Positions 1 through 8,894 of a DNA stretch of 64,000 nt are shown here, piece after piece. Position 1 is the stretch's first letter, and each line of letters begins with the position of its first letter. The stretch is from Membranihabitans marinus (GTDB taxonomy: Bacteria; Bacteroidota; Bacteroidia; Chitinophagales; Saprospiraceae). Location of the stretch: assembly GCF_021729155.1 (NCBI RefSeq), contig NZ_JAJQYA010000001.1, positions 124,001-188,000 of the forward strand. Reading direction: 5' to 3'. The notes under the pieces are model-generated. The model did no database searches. It was not told the origin of the DNA and was given only the letters and a program-made list of their open reading frames with translations. The translations under genes and the position numbers were made by a program.

Positions 1-730
1 TTTGTTTGGGGATACCTGTCATCAAATCTCGACCATTAACTGGGATATCATCAGGTGGATTATCCAACTCCGATAAAGCAGATCCCACTTTTATTTTTAT
101 AATTTCAGCCGTTCTCTCTCCAATAAGAAGATTGTGTTCACGTCTCATATAGTTGACGATATCTGAAGTAAATTCATCCCCTGCAGTGCGGATGGACTGA
201 TCGGCTACTATACCAGATAGGGCAATTACCGCAATTTCTGTAGTTCCTCCACCGATATCGATAATCATATTCCCTTCGGGTTCTTCAACATTGAGTCCAA
301 TACCCAAGGCTGCAGCTAGGGGTTCATGAATTAAATAGGTCTCTTTTGAATCCACGTGATCGGCACTGTCAAAGACGGCTCGTTTTTCAACCTCGGTAAT
401 GCCTGAAGGAATACAGATGACCATTCTCAAATGGGTGAAAAAGCTTTTCCGGCTATCGATCATATTGATCAATCCCTCGATCAAACTCTCAGCAGCTTGA
501 AAATCTGCAATAACTCCGTCCTTAAGGGGTCGGATGGTCTTAATGTTCTCGTGGGTTTTTTCATGCATTTGCATTGCCTTGGTACCCACTGCAATAACCT
601 CGCCCGTCCTTCTGTCGATGGCTACTATAGATGGTTCATCTACTACAATTTCACCATTCTGAATAATCAACGTGTTGGCCGTACCTAGATCTATTGCAAG
701 TTCTTGTGTAAAGAAACTAAATAATTTCAT
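1..730 (-). CDS. mreB: Rod shape-determining protein MreB (3' end outside the window)
   Basis: Actin-like ATPase that forms membrane-associated filaments and directs lateral wall synthesis. I translated it directly from the minus strand: the ATG is at 730 and the frame stays open to base 1, giving about 243 of the usual 340 or so residues. The N-terminus MKLFSFFTQELAIDLGTANT carries the phosphate-1 loop (DLGTANT). Further in are an EPSIVAID-type segment, the central IPSGITEVEKRA stretch and the phosphate-2 motif IDIGGGTTEIAV, all typical of MreB rather than FtsA or DnaK. It lies 89 bases downstream of the M16-like gene on the same strand. mreC and mreD would be expected next, beyond the left edge. 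Identification is secure; only the C-terminus is unseen. Confidence 0.96.
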   Translation of the reverse strand, partial: MKLFSFFTQELAIDLGTANTLIIQNGEIVVDEPSIVAIDRRTGEVIAVGTKAMQMHEKTHENIKTIRPLKDGVIADFQAAESLIEGLINMIDSRKSFFTHLRMVICIPSGITEVEKRAVFDSADHVDSKETYLIHEPLAAALGIGLNVEEPEGNMIIDIGGGTTEIAVIALSGIVADQSIRTAGDEFTSDIVNYMRREHNLLIGERTAEIIKIKVGSALSELDNPPDDIPVNGRDLMTGIPKQ

Positions 731-819
731 ATTTTTATAAACATGCGTAATTACACTAAGCTAAACTAAAATTTAACTCATTAATTTATTTGACAAATAT
801 TTGCGACCACAATTTAGCA

Positions 820-2205
820 TCAATTTACCACTACAGTAAATAATTGATCCTTTTTCAAATAATTTTTTGCTAACTGTCTTACTTTTTCAGCTTTAATATT
901 GTCTATGTGGTCAAAAAAGTCATAAATCCATTCGACTTCCATATTCTCGAGTGTCAATAACTTGACTATTTCAGCTTTGGAAAAAACACCATCTAGAGCA
1001 CTCACTAAATAGCCCTTAATATAATTGCTAACAGTGTTCATTTCTTTTACCGGGATTAACTCGTTTTGTAAGATATCAATTTCATCGTAAATTAAACCTA
1101 TTACTTGTTTAATATTTTCAGTTTTTATATCTGTACCGATGATAAAGTACCCATCGTATTTCATCGGTTCCAAATCTGAATAGATATTATAAGTTAAGCC
1201 TTTCTTCTCACGAATATTTTGCATTAGTCTAGAACCGAAAAATCCACCCATTATTGTATTGAGAAAATGCATGCCTATGTAATCGGGATGATCACGCTTA
1301 AGCATTCGCTTGCCTAGCTTGACAGAACTCTGAGCATCGAAGGAATAATTGTTCTTAATAAAAAATTCACCTGGTTGATTGGTCTCTCCTTCTAGATTCA
1401 CCAATTTTAAACTGCTTCCATTAGTACTTCCTGTGGGAATTTTATATAAATATTCAGTGATGATATCTACGATATCGTTTTCCACACTACCGGATAAATA
1501 AACTTTGAAATTGGGTGCACAATAGTTTTTTTCGTGATATCGGTATAAATCTTCAATCTCAATATTGTCGATATCGTCATAATTGGAATTGTAACCATAG
1601 GCGTGTTGACTGCCAAAGATTTTTTCCGTAAGTATGCGAAATGACATGGCATCATTGTCTGCCTCTGCTAACTTGAGCTTGGATTTAGCTCTTTTCTTTA
1701 ACAGAGCCAATTCTTCGCGATCAAACTTGGGCCATTGTATAATTTCAAAAAACAAGGGCAAAACTTCGGGAAAATGTTTTTTCAAACTGACTAGTGTGAA
1801 ACTGGCATAATCCAAATGATAGCGGACTTGAAAGTCGGCGCCGAAAAAATCAAATTTGTCATTGATGGCGTCGCTGTTGTAATGTATGGTGCCCTCTTTT
1901 AACATTCGTGCACAAAACCGTGAACTCAACCTTTTTTCCTCTTGAAATCTACCGCGATCTAAGACTACTTCTATTTTTACCAATTCTAGGGAATGGGCCG
2001 AAGGGATGGTGTAAAAATCCGTCCCGGTTCTTAATTTTTGGCCGTGATACTCAAATGGTTGAGGCTTGTCGATATCTTTTATGGCAGGTATGTGTATCAA
2101 ATTTTTACTAGATTTTTTATTGTATTTATCGAAGAAAACAGAGTACAAGGTATTACATTTAATTTTAGGATGAATAGAAAATTTAAATTGTAATTTCAGT
2201 TTCAA
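820..2205 (-). CDS. M16 (insulinase-like) peptidase family protein lacking the zinc-binding motif
   Basis: The 461 residues match the two-domain half of an M16 peptidase. At residues 97-106, where active members carry HxxEH, this protein has FCARMLKEGT, so the metal ligands are missing. The second-domain landmark is kept: SRL followed by IREKKGLTYNIYSD (residues 325-343), the R/Y substrate-binding region. M16 enzymes of bacteria often work as an active plus an inactive subunit, and this looks like the inactive one. The active partner is not adjacent: upstream is the divergent dnaN and downstream is mreB. No signal peptide is evident; the first 40 residues are Lys/Phe-rich and not obviously conserved, so the true start may be a non-ATG codon further in. 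Role unknown; possibly a non-catalytic partner or scaffold. Confidence 0.85.
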   Translation of the reverse strand: MKLKLQFKFSIHPKIKCNTLYSVFFDKYNKKSSKNLIHIPAIKDIDKPQPFEYHGQKLRTGTDFYTIPSAHSLELVKIEVVLDRGRFQEEKRLSSRFCARMLKEGTIHYNSDAINDKFDFFGADFQVRYHLDYASFTLVSLKKHFPEVLPLFFEIIQWPKFDREELALLKKRAKSKLKLAEADNDAMSFRILTEKIFGSQHAYGYNSNYDDIDNIEIEDLYRYHEKNYCAPNFKVYLSGSVENDIVDIITEYLYKIPTGSTNGSSLKLVNLEGETNQPGEFFIKNNYSFDAQSSVKLGKRMLKRDHPDYIGMHFLNTIMGGFFGSRLMQNIREKKGLTYNIYSDLEPMKYDGYFIIGTDIKTENIKQVIGLIYDEIDILQNELIPVKEMNTVSNYIKGYLVSALDGVFSKAEIVKLLTLENMEVEWIYDFFDHIDNIKAEKVRQLAKNYLKKDQLFTVVVN

Positions 2206-2322
2206 TTTTTTAGAACTCCCTATTCAAGACTAATTGCAAAACCCTAGGTGGAGTTCAATTAATTTGCTTATTTTTAGGCCTATTTTTAATTGAGCGATAT
2301 AAATATTTATAAATAATTACAT

Positions 2323-3438
2323 ATGAAATTTTCAGTTTCGTCTTCAGATCTATTAAAAAAAATTCAGGTGGCTACTGGGGTTTTGCCTACTAATGCCATC
2401 ATGCCTATTTTAGATGATTTTTTAATGGAACTAAAAGGCGATCAATTAACATTGATAGCCTCGGATCTGGAAACCACACTGAGAACCGTGATTACGGTGA
2501 ATGGTGTGGAAGATGGTACCATGGCCGTTAGAGGTAAAATATTAAATGATACCATTAAAGCATTGCCCGAACAACCCATTGAGTTTGCCAAAGAAGAAAA
2601 TGAGTCGATCTTGGTGATTAAAACCAGTAATGGAGAGTATAAGTTGGCCAGTGATAATTTTGAGGAGTTTCCACAAATCCCCGATGCCGTCACTTCAGAA
2701 GGGGTAGAAATACCAGTACCTATTTTGGAAAGTGCGATTAGCCGAACCTTGTTCGCCACCAGCAACGACGAAATGCGTCAAGCCATGATGGGGGTCTATC
2801 TTCATATACAAAAAGACAAGCTTATTTTTGTGGCAACCGATGCTCATAAGTTGGTTAAGTACACTTACCTTGATTTCAACACATCCCAAGAAGGGAGTAT
2901 GATTATCCCTAAAAAATCCTTGAACTTGGTAAGACAAGCTCTGAAAGGAAGTGGCAATGTTAAGTTGAATTATAGTAACTCCCACGTCTTTATGGAAATG
3001 GAAGATACCGAAATTGGATGTCGATTGATAGACGCTCAATTCCCCAATTACAATGCGGTAATACCCACTGAAAATCCCAATCTACTGACCATCGATCGGG
3101 TAAGTTTTATTCAGTCTTTGAAACGTATATCGATATACGCCAATAAGACTACCAATCAATTGGTACTTACCTTGGACAATGATGGTATATTGATCAAGGC
3201 CCAAGATCTCGATTATCACAATGAAGCCGAAGAGAAGCTGTCTTGTCAATATTCAGGCGATCCCATGGAAGTAGCCTTTAATTCCAAATTTTTGGTTGAA
3301 ATGTTGACGGTTTTGGATACCGACGATGTGATTATGGAATTTTCAACTCCCAATAGAGCGTCTCTAATTTTGCCCTCTTCCTCAGCTGATGATGAAGATT
3401 TGTTGATGTTGGTTATGCCGGTAATGGTGAATAGATAA
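2323..3438 (+). CDS. dnaN: DNA polymerase III beta subunit (sliding clamp)
   Basis: Ring-shaped processivity clamp that tethers DNA polymerase III to DNA. The 371 residues are full length for the family. The start MKFSVSSSDLLKKIQVATGV, the first-domain PILDDFLMEL, the central IPVPILESAISRTLFATS and RLIDAQFPNYNAVIP segments, and the C-terminal LLMLVMPVMVNR (the position of the conserved M-P-M/V-R ending) are all DnaN hallmarks. It is not accompanied by dnaA or recF here, so this is not the classic origin-linked arrangement. The stop codon TAA is followed directly by TAG and then the ATG of nadD, so the two genes are almost certainly co-transcribed. Confidence 0.98.
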   Translation: MKFSVSSSDLLKKIQVATGVLPTNAIMPILDDFLMELKGDQLTLIASDLETTLRTVITVNGVEDGTMAVRGKILNDTIKALPEQPIEFAKEENESILVIKTSNGEYKLASDNFEEFPQIPDAVTSEGVEIPVPILESAISRTLFATSNDEMRQAMMGVYLHIQKDKLIFVATDAHKLVKYTYLDFNTSQEGSMIIPKKSLNLVRQALKGSGNVKLNYSNSHVFMEMEDTEIGCRLIDAQFPNYNAVIPTENPNLLTIDRVSFIQSLKRISIYANKTTNQLVLTLDNDGILIKAQDLDYHNEAEEKLSCQYSGDPMEVAFNSKFLVEMLTVLDTDDVIMEFSTPNRASLILPSSSADDEDLLMLVMPVMVNR

Positions 3439-3441
3439 TAG

Positions 3442-4014
3442 ATGAAGGTCGGTCTTTTTTTTGGTTCTTTTAATCCCGTACACGTGGGGCATATGATTAT
3501 TGCCAATCATATGGTTGAATATACCGATTTAGATCAGGTATGGATGGTGGTGTCTCCACAAAATCCGTTTAAGAAATCGTCGAATTTGGCAAACGATTAC
3601 GATAGATTGCAAATGGTAGAGTTGGCCACCAATGGCAATGATCGCTTGCGCGCATCCAATATTGAGTTTGCATTGCCCAAGCCCTCATATACCATAGACA
3701 CCCTAGTGTATCTTAAAGAAAAATATCCCAACAATGATTTCTCCTTGATTATGGGAGGGGATAACCTTGTGCATTTTCACAAGTGGAAAAACTATGAAGC
3801 CATTCTAGAACACTATAGGATATTGGTCTATAAACGACCCAATTATGTGACAGAAGCTTACGACAACCATCCCTCTATCCAAATAGTAGATGCACCTTTA
3901 ATGCAGATTTCAGCAACCTTTATTCGTCAAGCATTAAGGGATGGAAAATCCATTCAATATCTGGTTCCAGATCCCGTTTGGAAATTTTTGGATCTCAGTC
4001 CTATTTACAGATAG
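3442..4014 (+). CDS. nadD: Nicotinate-nucleotide adenylyltransferase
   Basis: Transfers AMP from ATP to nicotinate mononucleotide, the step before NAD synthetase in NAD biosynthesis; cytoplasmic. The 190 residues are the normal length. The nucleotidyltransferase signature GSFNPVHVGH is at residues 8-17 (the HxGH box), and the C-terminal ISATFIR motif at 156-162 matches the family's ISSTxIR. The LIMGGDNLVHFHKWKNYE stretch at about 102-119 is the NaMN-binding region. The start is 3 bases after the dnaN stop, which indicates translational coupling. It faces the minus-strand haloperoxidase gene across 82 bases in which I see no clear terminator. Confidence 0.96.
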   Translation: MKVGLFFGSFNPVHVGHMIIANHMVEYTDLDQVWMVVSPQNPFKKSSNLANDYDRLQMVELATNGNDRLRASNIEFALPKPSYTIDTLVYLKEKYPNNDFSLIMGGDNLVHFHKWKNYEAILEHYRILVYKRPNYVTEAYDNHPSIQIVDAPLMQISATFIRQALRDGKSIQYLVPDPVWKFLDLSPIYR

Positions 4015-4096
4015 ATGATATCTTCGACGTTGAAATTAATCTGAAAGTGTGTCTATAAATGTATTTCGTATAAATTCAAAAATATCACTAAATCTA

Positions 4097-5410
4097 TCAT
4101 TGGTCTACTAGGACTTTTGATCGAATATATTGACCTAGTTTTTGACCTTGAGCTACTCCGTATTCAATGGCATCTCTATAGTGAATACCCCCGTATAGTC
4201 TAGAGATTGCAGCTTCCTCGGCAGCAGCACGGAATGAGGTGAATTTCCTAGCCGGCAATCCAAAATACTCTTCCGAGGTATCTACATATTCAAAGGGCTC
4301 ACCAAATATAGCCGTTAATATTTCACCTGCACTTGCCGATACTACACTGTGTCCACTGGTAAATTCTGGAAAGGGCGGAGTCTGTAAAATTGGTCTCCAA
4401 TCATTGTCTATATATTGGTTGATTACAGTTTCCGGTCGAATTCGATCACTTCTGTATTTTTCATTCCAACAACTGATAAAAGCATCGTGTAAAGTCAATG
4501 CCAATATAGTATGGGCTCTAACGGTTTGTTTTAAGTCAAAATTGGCTTGTGAACAAGCAATGCCGGTTATGCCAATCCAATGACCACCAGGAGAGATTTT
4601 TTTAATGCCTATGGCCATATGACCAGTATATTCTACAGCAAATGGATTACAATCCCAGAATCCAGCAATTTCTTTTTGCTCAGCACTTAAGTGGTTGGTC
4701 ACCGTATATACTTCATTCATTATTTCATAAAACTCACTCGTTTTCGAAGTGTCGAAGGGCACTGGTGGTTGAGGGGTAAACTGGTCGGCTCGCTGAATAA
4801 AGAAAGGTCGAATAGTATTCCAATGCGGTTCAATGGCATGCATATAGGAAGGAGGGGTAGGAAACCAAGTGCTATCTGTTTTTTTGGGAGAATACTGTAT
4901 ATAGGTACTTAATTTATTGTATCCATCGGTTTTGACATAGTCGAGGACTTGGTTGGCTATTTGAGTCGAAAATTCAATGTTGGCCCCAATGGCCTTTTTG
5001 GATAGTTTTCGTTTTTTCCTAAATATAGTTTTTAACTCTTCTTGTTTCTCGTTCAATAAATGACCGGAAGGCATTATCTTTTTTCCCACTTCCAACATGG
5101 CATATACCGCAGAAAATTCACTTGAAAATCCCTTGGGAATGGATACTTTTTGAAAATTGGGAGGACTTGAAAATTCCTTGGTAATATCTTCCATTTCCCC
5201 ACTGTCTTGAAGTAGGACCAAATAGGAAGCTAATAGAGGATAGGCATAAAATCGACTGGCTACTGGAGGATTGGCTACATCTCGCACCATGATTTCGGTT
5301 AGGTGAAACACTTCTTCAATAAATAATTCACTCGCTTCAATACGGTTTTGGGCTCTGGTGTGATGAGGTATTAAGTACAGTGTAGTGATGAGGATAAAAA
5401 TGTATTTCAT
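4097..5410 (-). CDS. Vanadium-dependent haloperoxidase / PAP2-superfamily protein, secreted
   Basis: The 437 residues start with a signal peptide (cut probably after HTRA, residue 20), so it acts outside the cytoplasm. The vanadate/phosphate pocket of the haloperoxidase-acid phosphatase superfamily is intact: K318-x6-R325-P326, then FPEFTSGHS with S352-G353-H354, then S403-R404 through H410 in SRLYGGIHYRD. Family members either oxidise halides with hydrogen peroxide using bound vanadate or act as phosphatases; the GGIHYRDAIEYG ending resembles sequences usually labelled bacterial vanadium haloperoxidase. Which halide, or whether it is a phosphatase, cannot be read from sequence. It starts 4 bases after the stop of the upstream ASPIC/FG-GAP gene, so the two are very likely one operon. 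Confidence 0.85.
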   Translation of the reverse strand: MKYIFILITTLYLIPHHTRAQNRIEASELFIEEVFHLTEIMVRDVANPPVASRFYAYPLLASYLVLLQDSGEMEDITKEFSSPPNFQKVSIPKGFSSEFSAVYAMLEVGKKIMPSGHLLNEKQEELKTIFRKKRKLSKKAIGANIEFSTQIANQVLDYVKTDGYNKLSTYIQYSPKKTDSTWFPTPPSYMHAIEPHWNTIRPFFIQRADQFTPQPPVPFDTSKTSEFYEIMNEVYTVTNHLSAEQKEIAGFWDCNPFAVEYTGHMAIGIKKISPGGHWIGITGIACSQANFDLKQTVRAHTILALTLHDAFISCWNEKYRSDRIRPETVINQYIDNDWRPILQTPPFPEFTSGHSVVSASAGEILTAIFGEPFEYVDTSEEYFGLPARKFTSFRAAAEEAAISRLYGGIHYRDAIEYGVAQGQKLGQYIRSKVLVDQ

Positions 5411-5414
5411 TTGG

Positions 5415-8400
5415 TTATTGCCTTTTGTAATAAACTAATCCGTAGTTGTAAATTCCAAACCATAGATGTTCTTGACCATTGACATTGATGGGGAGGATGG
5501 ATTTGGCATCTCCCAATATTTGTAGGCCCGATTCGGTTTGTGGAATGTACTTGAATTTCGAATTCCCAAGACCCTTAAACAATTGACCTCTATTGGCATC
5601 CATCACCCCTAGTCGCAATCTGATGGCATTTTGATTGCCAGCTAGTATTAAGTCATCAATTCCATCGGCATCATAATCAAGAATATGTATGGTTTCTATA
5701 GGAGCGAATTGAGCTTGAATAGGGAGTTCTCTCTCGATAAATTTTCCATTTACATTTTCAAAGTAAGAGGTTCTAAGTTCATCAATCTTCCACGAGGTGG
5801 CGTCGGAGAGTTCATTGGGAGTAAATATATCCTCAATGGTCATTTCACTGTATTGTTCGTAGGATGTAAAATGAGATCGCAGTCCATAAATTTGATTTTG
5901 TAATTCGTCTCTTGAAGCGAATGGAAATGATCTTCCTTGATTATAGCAGGTTAGTATAGGATCAATGGATCCATTTTGATCAAAATCTTTAAAGATCATT
6001 TCAAGAGGTTCATCTAGAGAAGCACACAACTGAGAATTTAAACCCAAATTGCCAGCAATGATATCCATATCCCCATCATTATCAAAATCGTCTACCTTTA
6101 CGGTATTCCACCACCCATATATAGGTTTTGGAAAATATTTATCAGTTTGATTTTCGAGCTTCCCTTCTCTGTTTTGGATAAGTACGGAAATAGGGCTAAA
6201 TGGACCAGCCGTAATCAAATCCATCCTGCCATCTGCATTGATATCCACCCATAGGGCATCTTTTATCCAACCGGATAATTGATTTAGATCATTTATCTTT
6301 TCTGACACATCGACATAGTTTAGTCCAGTATTTTCCAGCAGTCTAGAATTATATCGAAGGGGATATCGACCCGGAATAATGTCTCCGCCAATTAGCAAGT
6401 CCATTTTGCCATCGTTGTTGTAATCTATCGGTCTGACAAAAGCTGAAGCAGTAAGAGATTTTACCAGCCAAATACTATCGAGTTCAAACTTGCCTTTGCC
6501 GTTGTTGAGATAGAGTCGATCTCCCAATCTCACATCGTCTTCCAAATAATCGTGGTAGCCTCCGCTGGCGATATACAAATCTAGATCTCCATCATTATCC
6601 ACATCTAAAAGTGCTATATCGCTGTCGTGAAAATCTGCGTCATTATCAAATCCATTGGGTGGAGAGGGAATAAATTTGCCCAATCTGTTTTGAAAATACA
6701 ATGAGGTAGCTTGTCCCTTACCTCCACCTACCAATACATCATTTAACCCATCGCCATTGACATCTTCCGAGACCAAAACGGGACCATTGGCCGATAGCAT
6801 AAATGTCAACAAAGGTTGTCGCTTAAAATCATTGAAATTCGTGGCTTGATATTGGTAGGGTATCATGGCTTGAATTTCTTGATATAGGGTGATTTTATTT
6901 TCATGATGTGGTGTAAGGTCTCCATGGTTCGTCTTGGGAGAGCCGTATTCTGGTGGATGTATAGTTATTATTTGATCGGCCATTACCTGGTATAATGTAG
7001 ATTTCTCACCGCCAATCCATTCCACGGAGATAGAATCTATTAAACTGTTTTCACCCAATCCAAAATGGACAACATCAGATACCGTGGATTGATAACCCCT
7101 AGTAGGCATTTGTTCTGTACTCAATATTTCATCTCCGACGTAGATATTGATTTTACTGCCCCAACCTCGTGTATTCATACCCTTTGCACGCAGTTGTATG
7201 GATATGTAATGAGGAGATTGTTTTTTTTGAGAAGTTTTATTTTCGTAAATGCTAGCAAAATCATTTTGATTATTGACTACCAAATCTATGTCGCCGTCAT
7301 TGTCTAAATCTCCGTAAGCTGCACCATTGGAAAAGCCCAACTCTGCGATACCCCATGACTGACTACGATCTGTAAAAGTCAAATCTTTATTGTTCTGAAA
7401 AATGTAGTTGTGCAGGGGAGTTGACGTCATGGATTGAACCAATTCAAAGGTATCAGGTGTTTCTTTTTCAATGGCTTTCTGAAAGAAATAATCTCCTTTG
7501 TATTTAAGAAAGTCGCGGTTGGTATAATCTTTAAAATAGCCATTGGTTATAAATACATCTTTCCAGCCATCATTGTCAAAATCCTTAATCAATGGGGCCC
7601 AACTCCAATCGGTATTGGACAGTCCGGCCAATTGACCAATTTCACTAAATCCACCTTGGGCGTTGTTTAGGTGGAGCATGTTTCTCATGTTTTGATAGTA
7701 GAATCCCTCTTCAATTTGCAGGGCAAAAACTTCGTAATTTTCTGGTCCGTACAAGAGTTTTTGTCGTTTGTTGTCTTCGGGCAACATATCCAAGGTTAAG
7801 ATATCTGGCCAACCATCGTTGTTGTAATCGTTGATATCAGAACCCATAGAGAAATGAGAGATGTGCAATAAATATTCAGATAGTCGATCGGTAAAACTGC
7901 CATCTCCATTGTTGATATATAAGTAGTCGGGTTCTACATAATCGTTGGATACATAAAGGTCTAGCCAACCATCTTTATTGATATCGGCTACAGAAACCCC
8001 GAGACCAAAGCCCAATGCATTGGAAAGTATCCCAGCTTCCTGAGTGACTTCGGTAAAATGTCCATCGTCGTTGCGAAACAATTTGTCACCGGCATAGGGA
8101 TGAATTTCTTTTCTGGCTTTGCCAAATTCGAAGGATTTAATCACATTTACATTGGTGGTTAGGAGGAAGAGGTCGAGGTCGCCATCGTTGTCGTAATCAA
8201 AAAAAGCGGCTTGAGTAGAATAGGAGTCGTCGTCCAATCCATATTCAGCAGCACTTTCAACAAAAGTTAAATCGCCTTGATTGATATATAATTTGTTTCG
8301 TCTAAGTTCTGGACTGTTTTTGCCAGAATAACATACATATATATCTAAATAATCATCACCATTGATATCTACCATAGCTACCCCTGTTTTCCAGCCTTTG

Positions 8401-8729
8401 CTTTGATCGAGGTTGGCTTTTTTGGTTATATCTTTAAATTTGAGATTAGAGGTATTAAGGTAGAGGGCATCTGATTCCATATTGGATACAAAGTAGATGT
8501 CGTCTAATCCATCGTTGTTGATATCACCAATGGCAACCCCACCGCCATTGTATAGATTTTCATAGGTGAGGGCATTGTGCTCTTTGGTTTCGGTGATGGT
8601 GTTTTTAAATTTTATTCCAGTAGTTCGAGGTTTTAATGCTTGAAATAAGGAATTGGACTGTCCACTAACTTGAGGTAGTAGAACAAAGCATAAAAATAGC
8701 CATGTGCAGATCTTAAGAAGGTGTTTCAT
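5415..8729 (-). CDS. Large secreted FG-GAP/VCBS repeat protein with ASPIC/UnbV domain (CRTAC1-like), copy 1
   Basis: The 1104 residues begin with a signal peptide (to about residue 23, VSGQ). Many calcium-binding FG-GAP/VCBS blades follow, each with a D-x-[DN]-x-DG-x-x-D loop such as DINNDGLDDIYF, DYDNDGDLDLFL and DLDNDGDIDLVV, which should build one or two beta-propellers. At about 545-600 is an ASPIC/UnbV segment (MPTRGYQSTVSDVVHFGLGE), followed by a second propeller set. Proteins of this architecture are exported and often linked to SusC/SusD genes in Bacteroidota; their biochemical role is not established. It is paralogous to the gene at 14092-17352. It lies downstream of a strong terminator-like palindrome that separates it from susD, and is coupled to the haloperoxidase gene. 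Confidence 0.9.
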   Translation of the reverse strand: MKHLLKICTWLFLCFVLLPQVSGQSNSLFQALKPRTTGIKFKNTITETKEHNALTYENLYNGGGVAIGDINNDGLDDIYFVSNMESDALYLNTSNLKFKDITKKANLDQSKGWKTGVAMVDINGDDYLDIYVCYSGKNSPELRRNKLYINQGDLTFVESAAEYGLDDDSYSTQAAFFDYDNDGDLDLFLLTTNVNVIKSFEFGKARKEIHPYAGDKLFRNDDGHFTEVTQEAGILSNALGFGLGVSVADINKDGWLDLYVSNDYVEPDYLYINNGDGSFTDRLSEYLLHISHFSMGSDINDYNNDGWPDILTLDMLPEDNKRQKLLYGPENYEVFALQIEEGFYYQNMRNMLHLNNAQGGFSEIGQLAGLSNTDWSWAPLIKDFDNDGWKDVFITNGYFKDYTNRDFLKYKGDYFFQKAIEKETPDTFELVQSMTSTPLHNYIFQNNKDLTFTDRSQSWGIAELGFSNGAAYGDLDNDGDIDLVVNNQNDFASIYENKTSQKKQSPHYISIQLRAKGMNTRGWGSKINIYVGDEILSTEQMPTRGYQSTVSDVVHFGLGENSLIDSISVEWIGGEKSTLYQVMADQIITIHPPEYGSPKTNHGDLTPHHENKITLYQEIQAMIPYQYQATNFNDFKRQPLLTFMLSANGPVLVSEDVNGDGLNDVLVGGGKGQATSLYFQNRLGKFIPSPPNGFDNDADFHDSDIALLDVDNDGDLDLYIASGGYHDYLEDDVRLGDRLYLNNGKGKFELDSIWLVKSLTASAFVRPIDYNNDGKMDLLIGGDIIPGRYPLRYNSRLLENTGLNYVDVSEKINDLNQLSGWIKDALWVDINADGRMDLITAGPFSPISVLIQNREGKLENQTDKYFPKPIYGWWNTVKVDDFDNDGDMDIIAGNLGLNSQLCASLDEPLEMIFKDFDQNGSIDPILTCYNQGRSFPFASRDELQNQIYGLRSHFTSYEQYSEMTIEDIFTPNELSDATSWKIDELRTSYFENVNGKFIERELPIQAQFAPIETIHILDYDADGIDDLILAGNQNAIRLRLGVMDANRGQLFKGLGNSKFKYIPQTESGLQILGDAKSILPINVNGQEHLWFGIYNYGLVYYKRQ

Positions 8730-8819
8730 GATTATAATTTAGCATTATTGCAAGATAATCATCTTTTGATGGATTGGGGAGAATGTAGCCCAATTAGATT
8801 TTGTAAATCGGGTGATAAA

Positions 8820-8857
8820 TGATAAAAAAAAGCAGAAGGGTGGATCCACCCTTCTGC
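8820..8857 (-). terminator. Rho-independent terminator after the first susCD pair
   Basis: Bases 8832-8857 form a perfect 26-base palindrome centred on GGATCC. Read on the minus strand it is followed at once by a run of eight T. This is a strong intrinsic terminator for transcripts coming from susD (stop at 8895). It sits inside what otherwise looks like a single susC-susD-ASPIC-haloperoxidase transcription unit, so the last two genes need partial read-through or their own promoter in 8730-8820. Confidence 0.85.
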
Positions 8858-8894
8858 ATAAATATAATCATAACCTATGTTTCATTTTGTATAA

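Noticed and set aside
431-688. Plus-strand 85-codon frame
   Set aside because: It is antisense to the clear MreB reading frame and has no motif.
2323-3438. Replication origin near dnaN
   Set aside because: No dnaA, no cluster of DnaA boxes by eye, and dnaN is in a different context.
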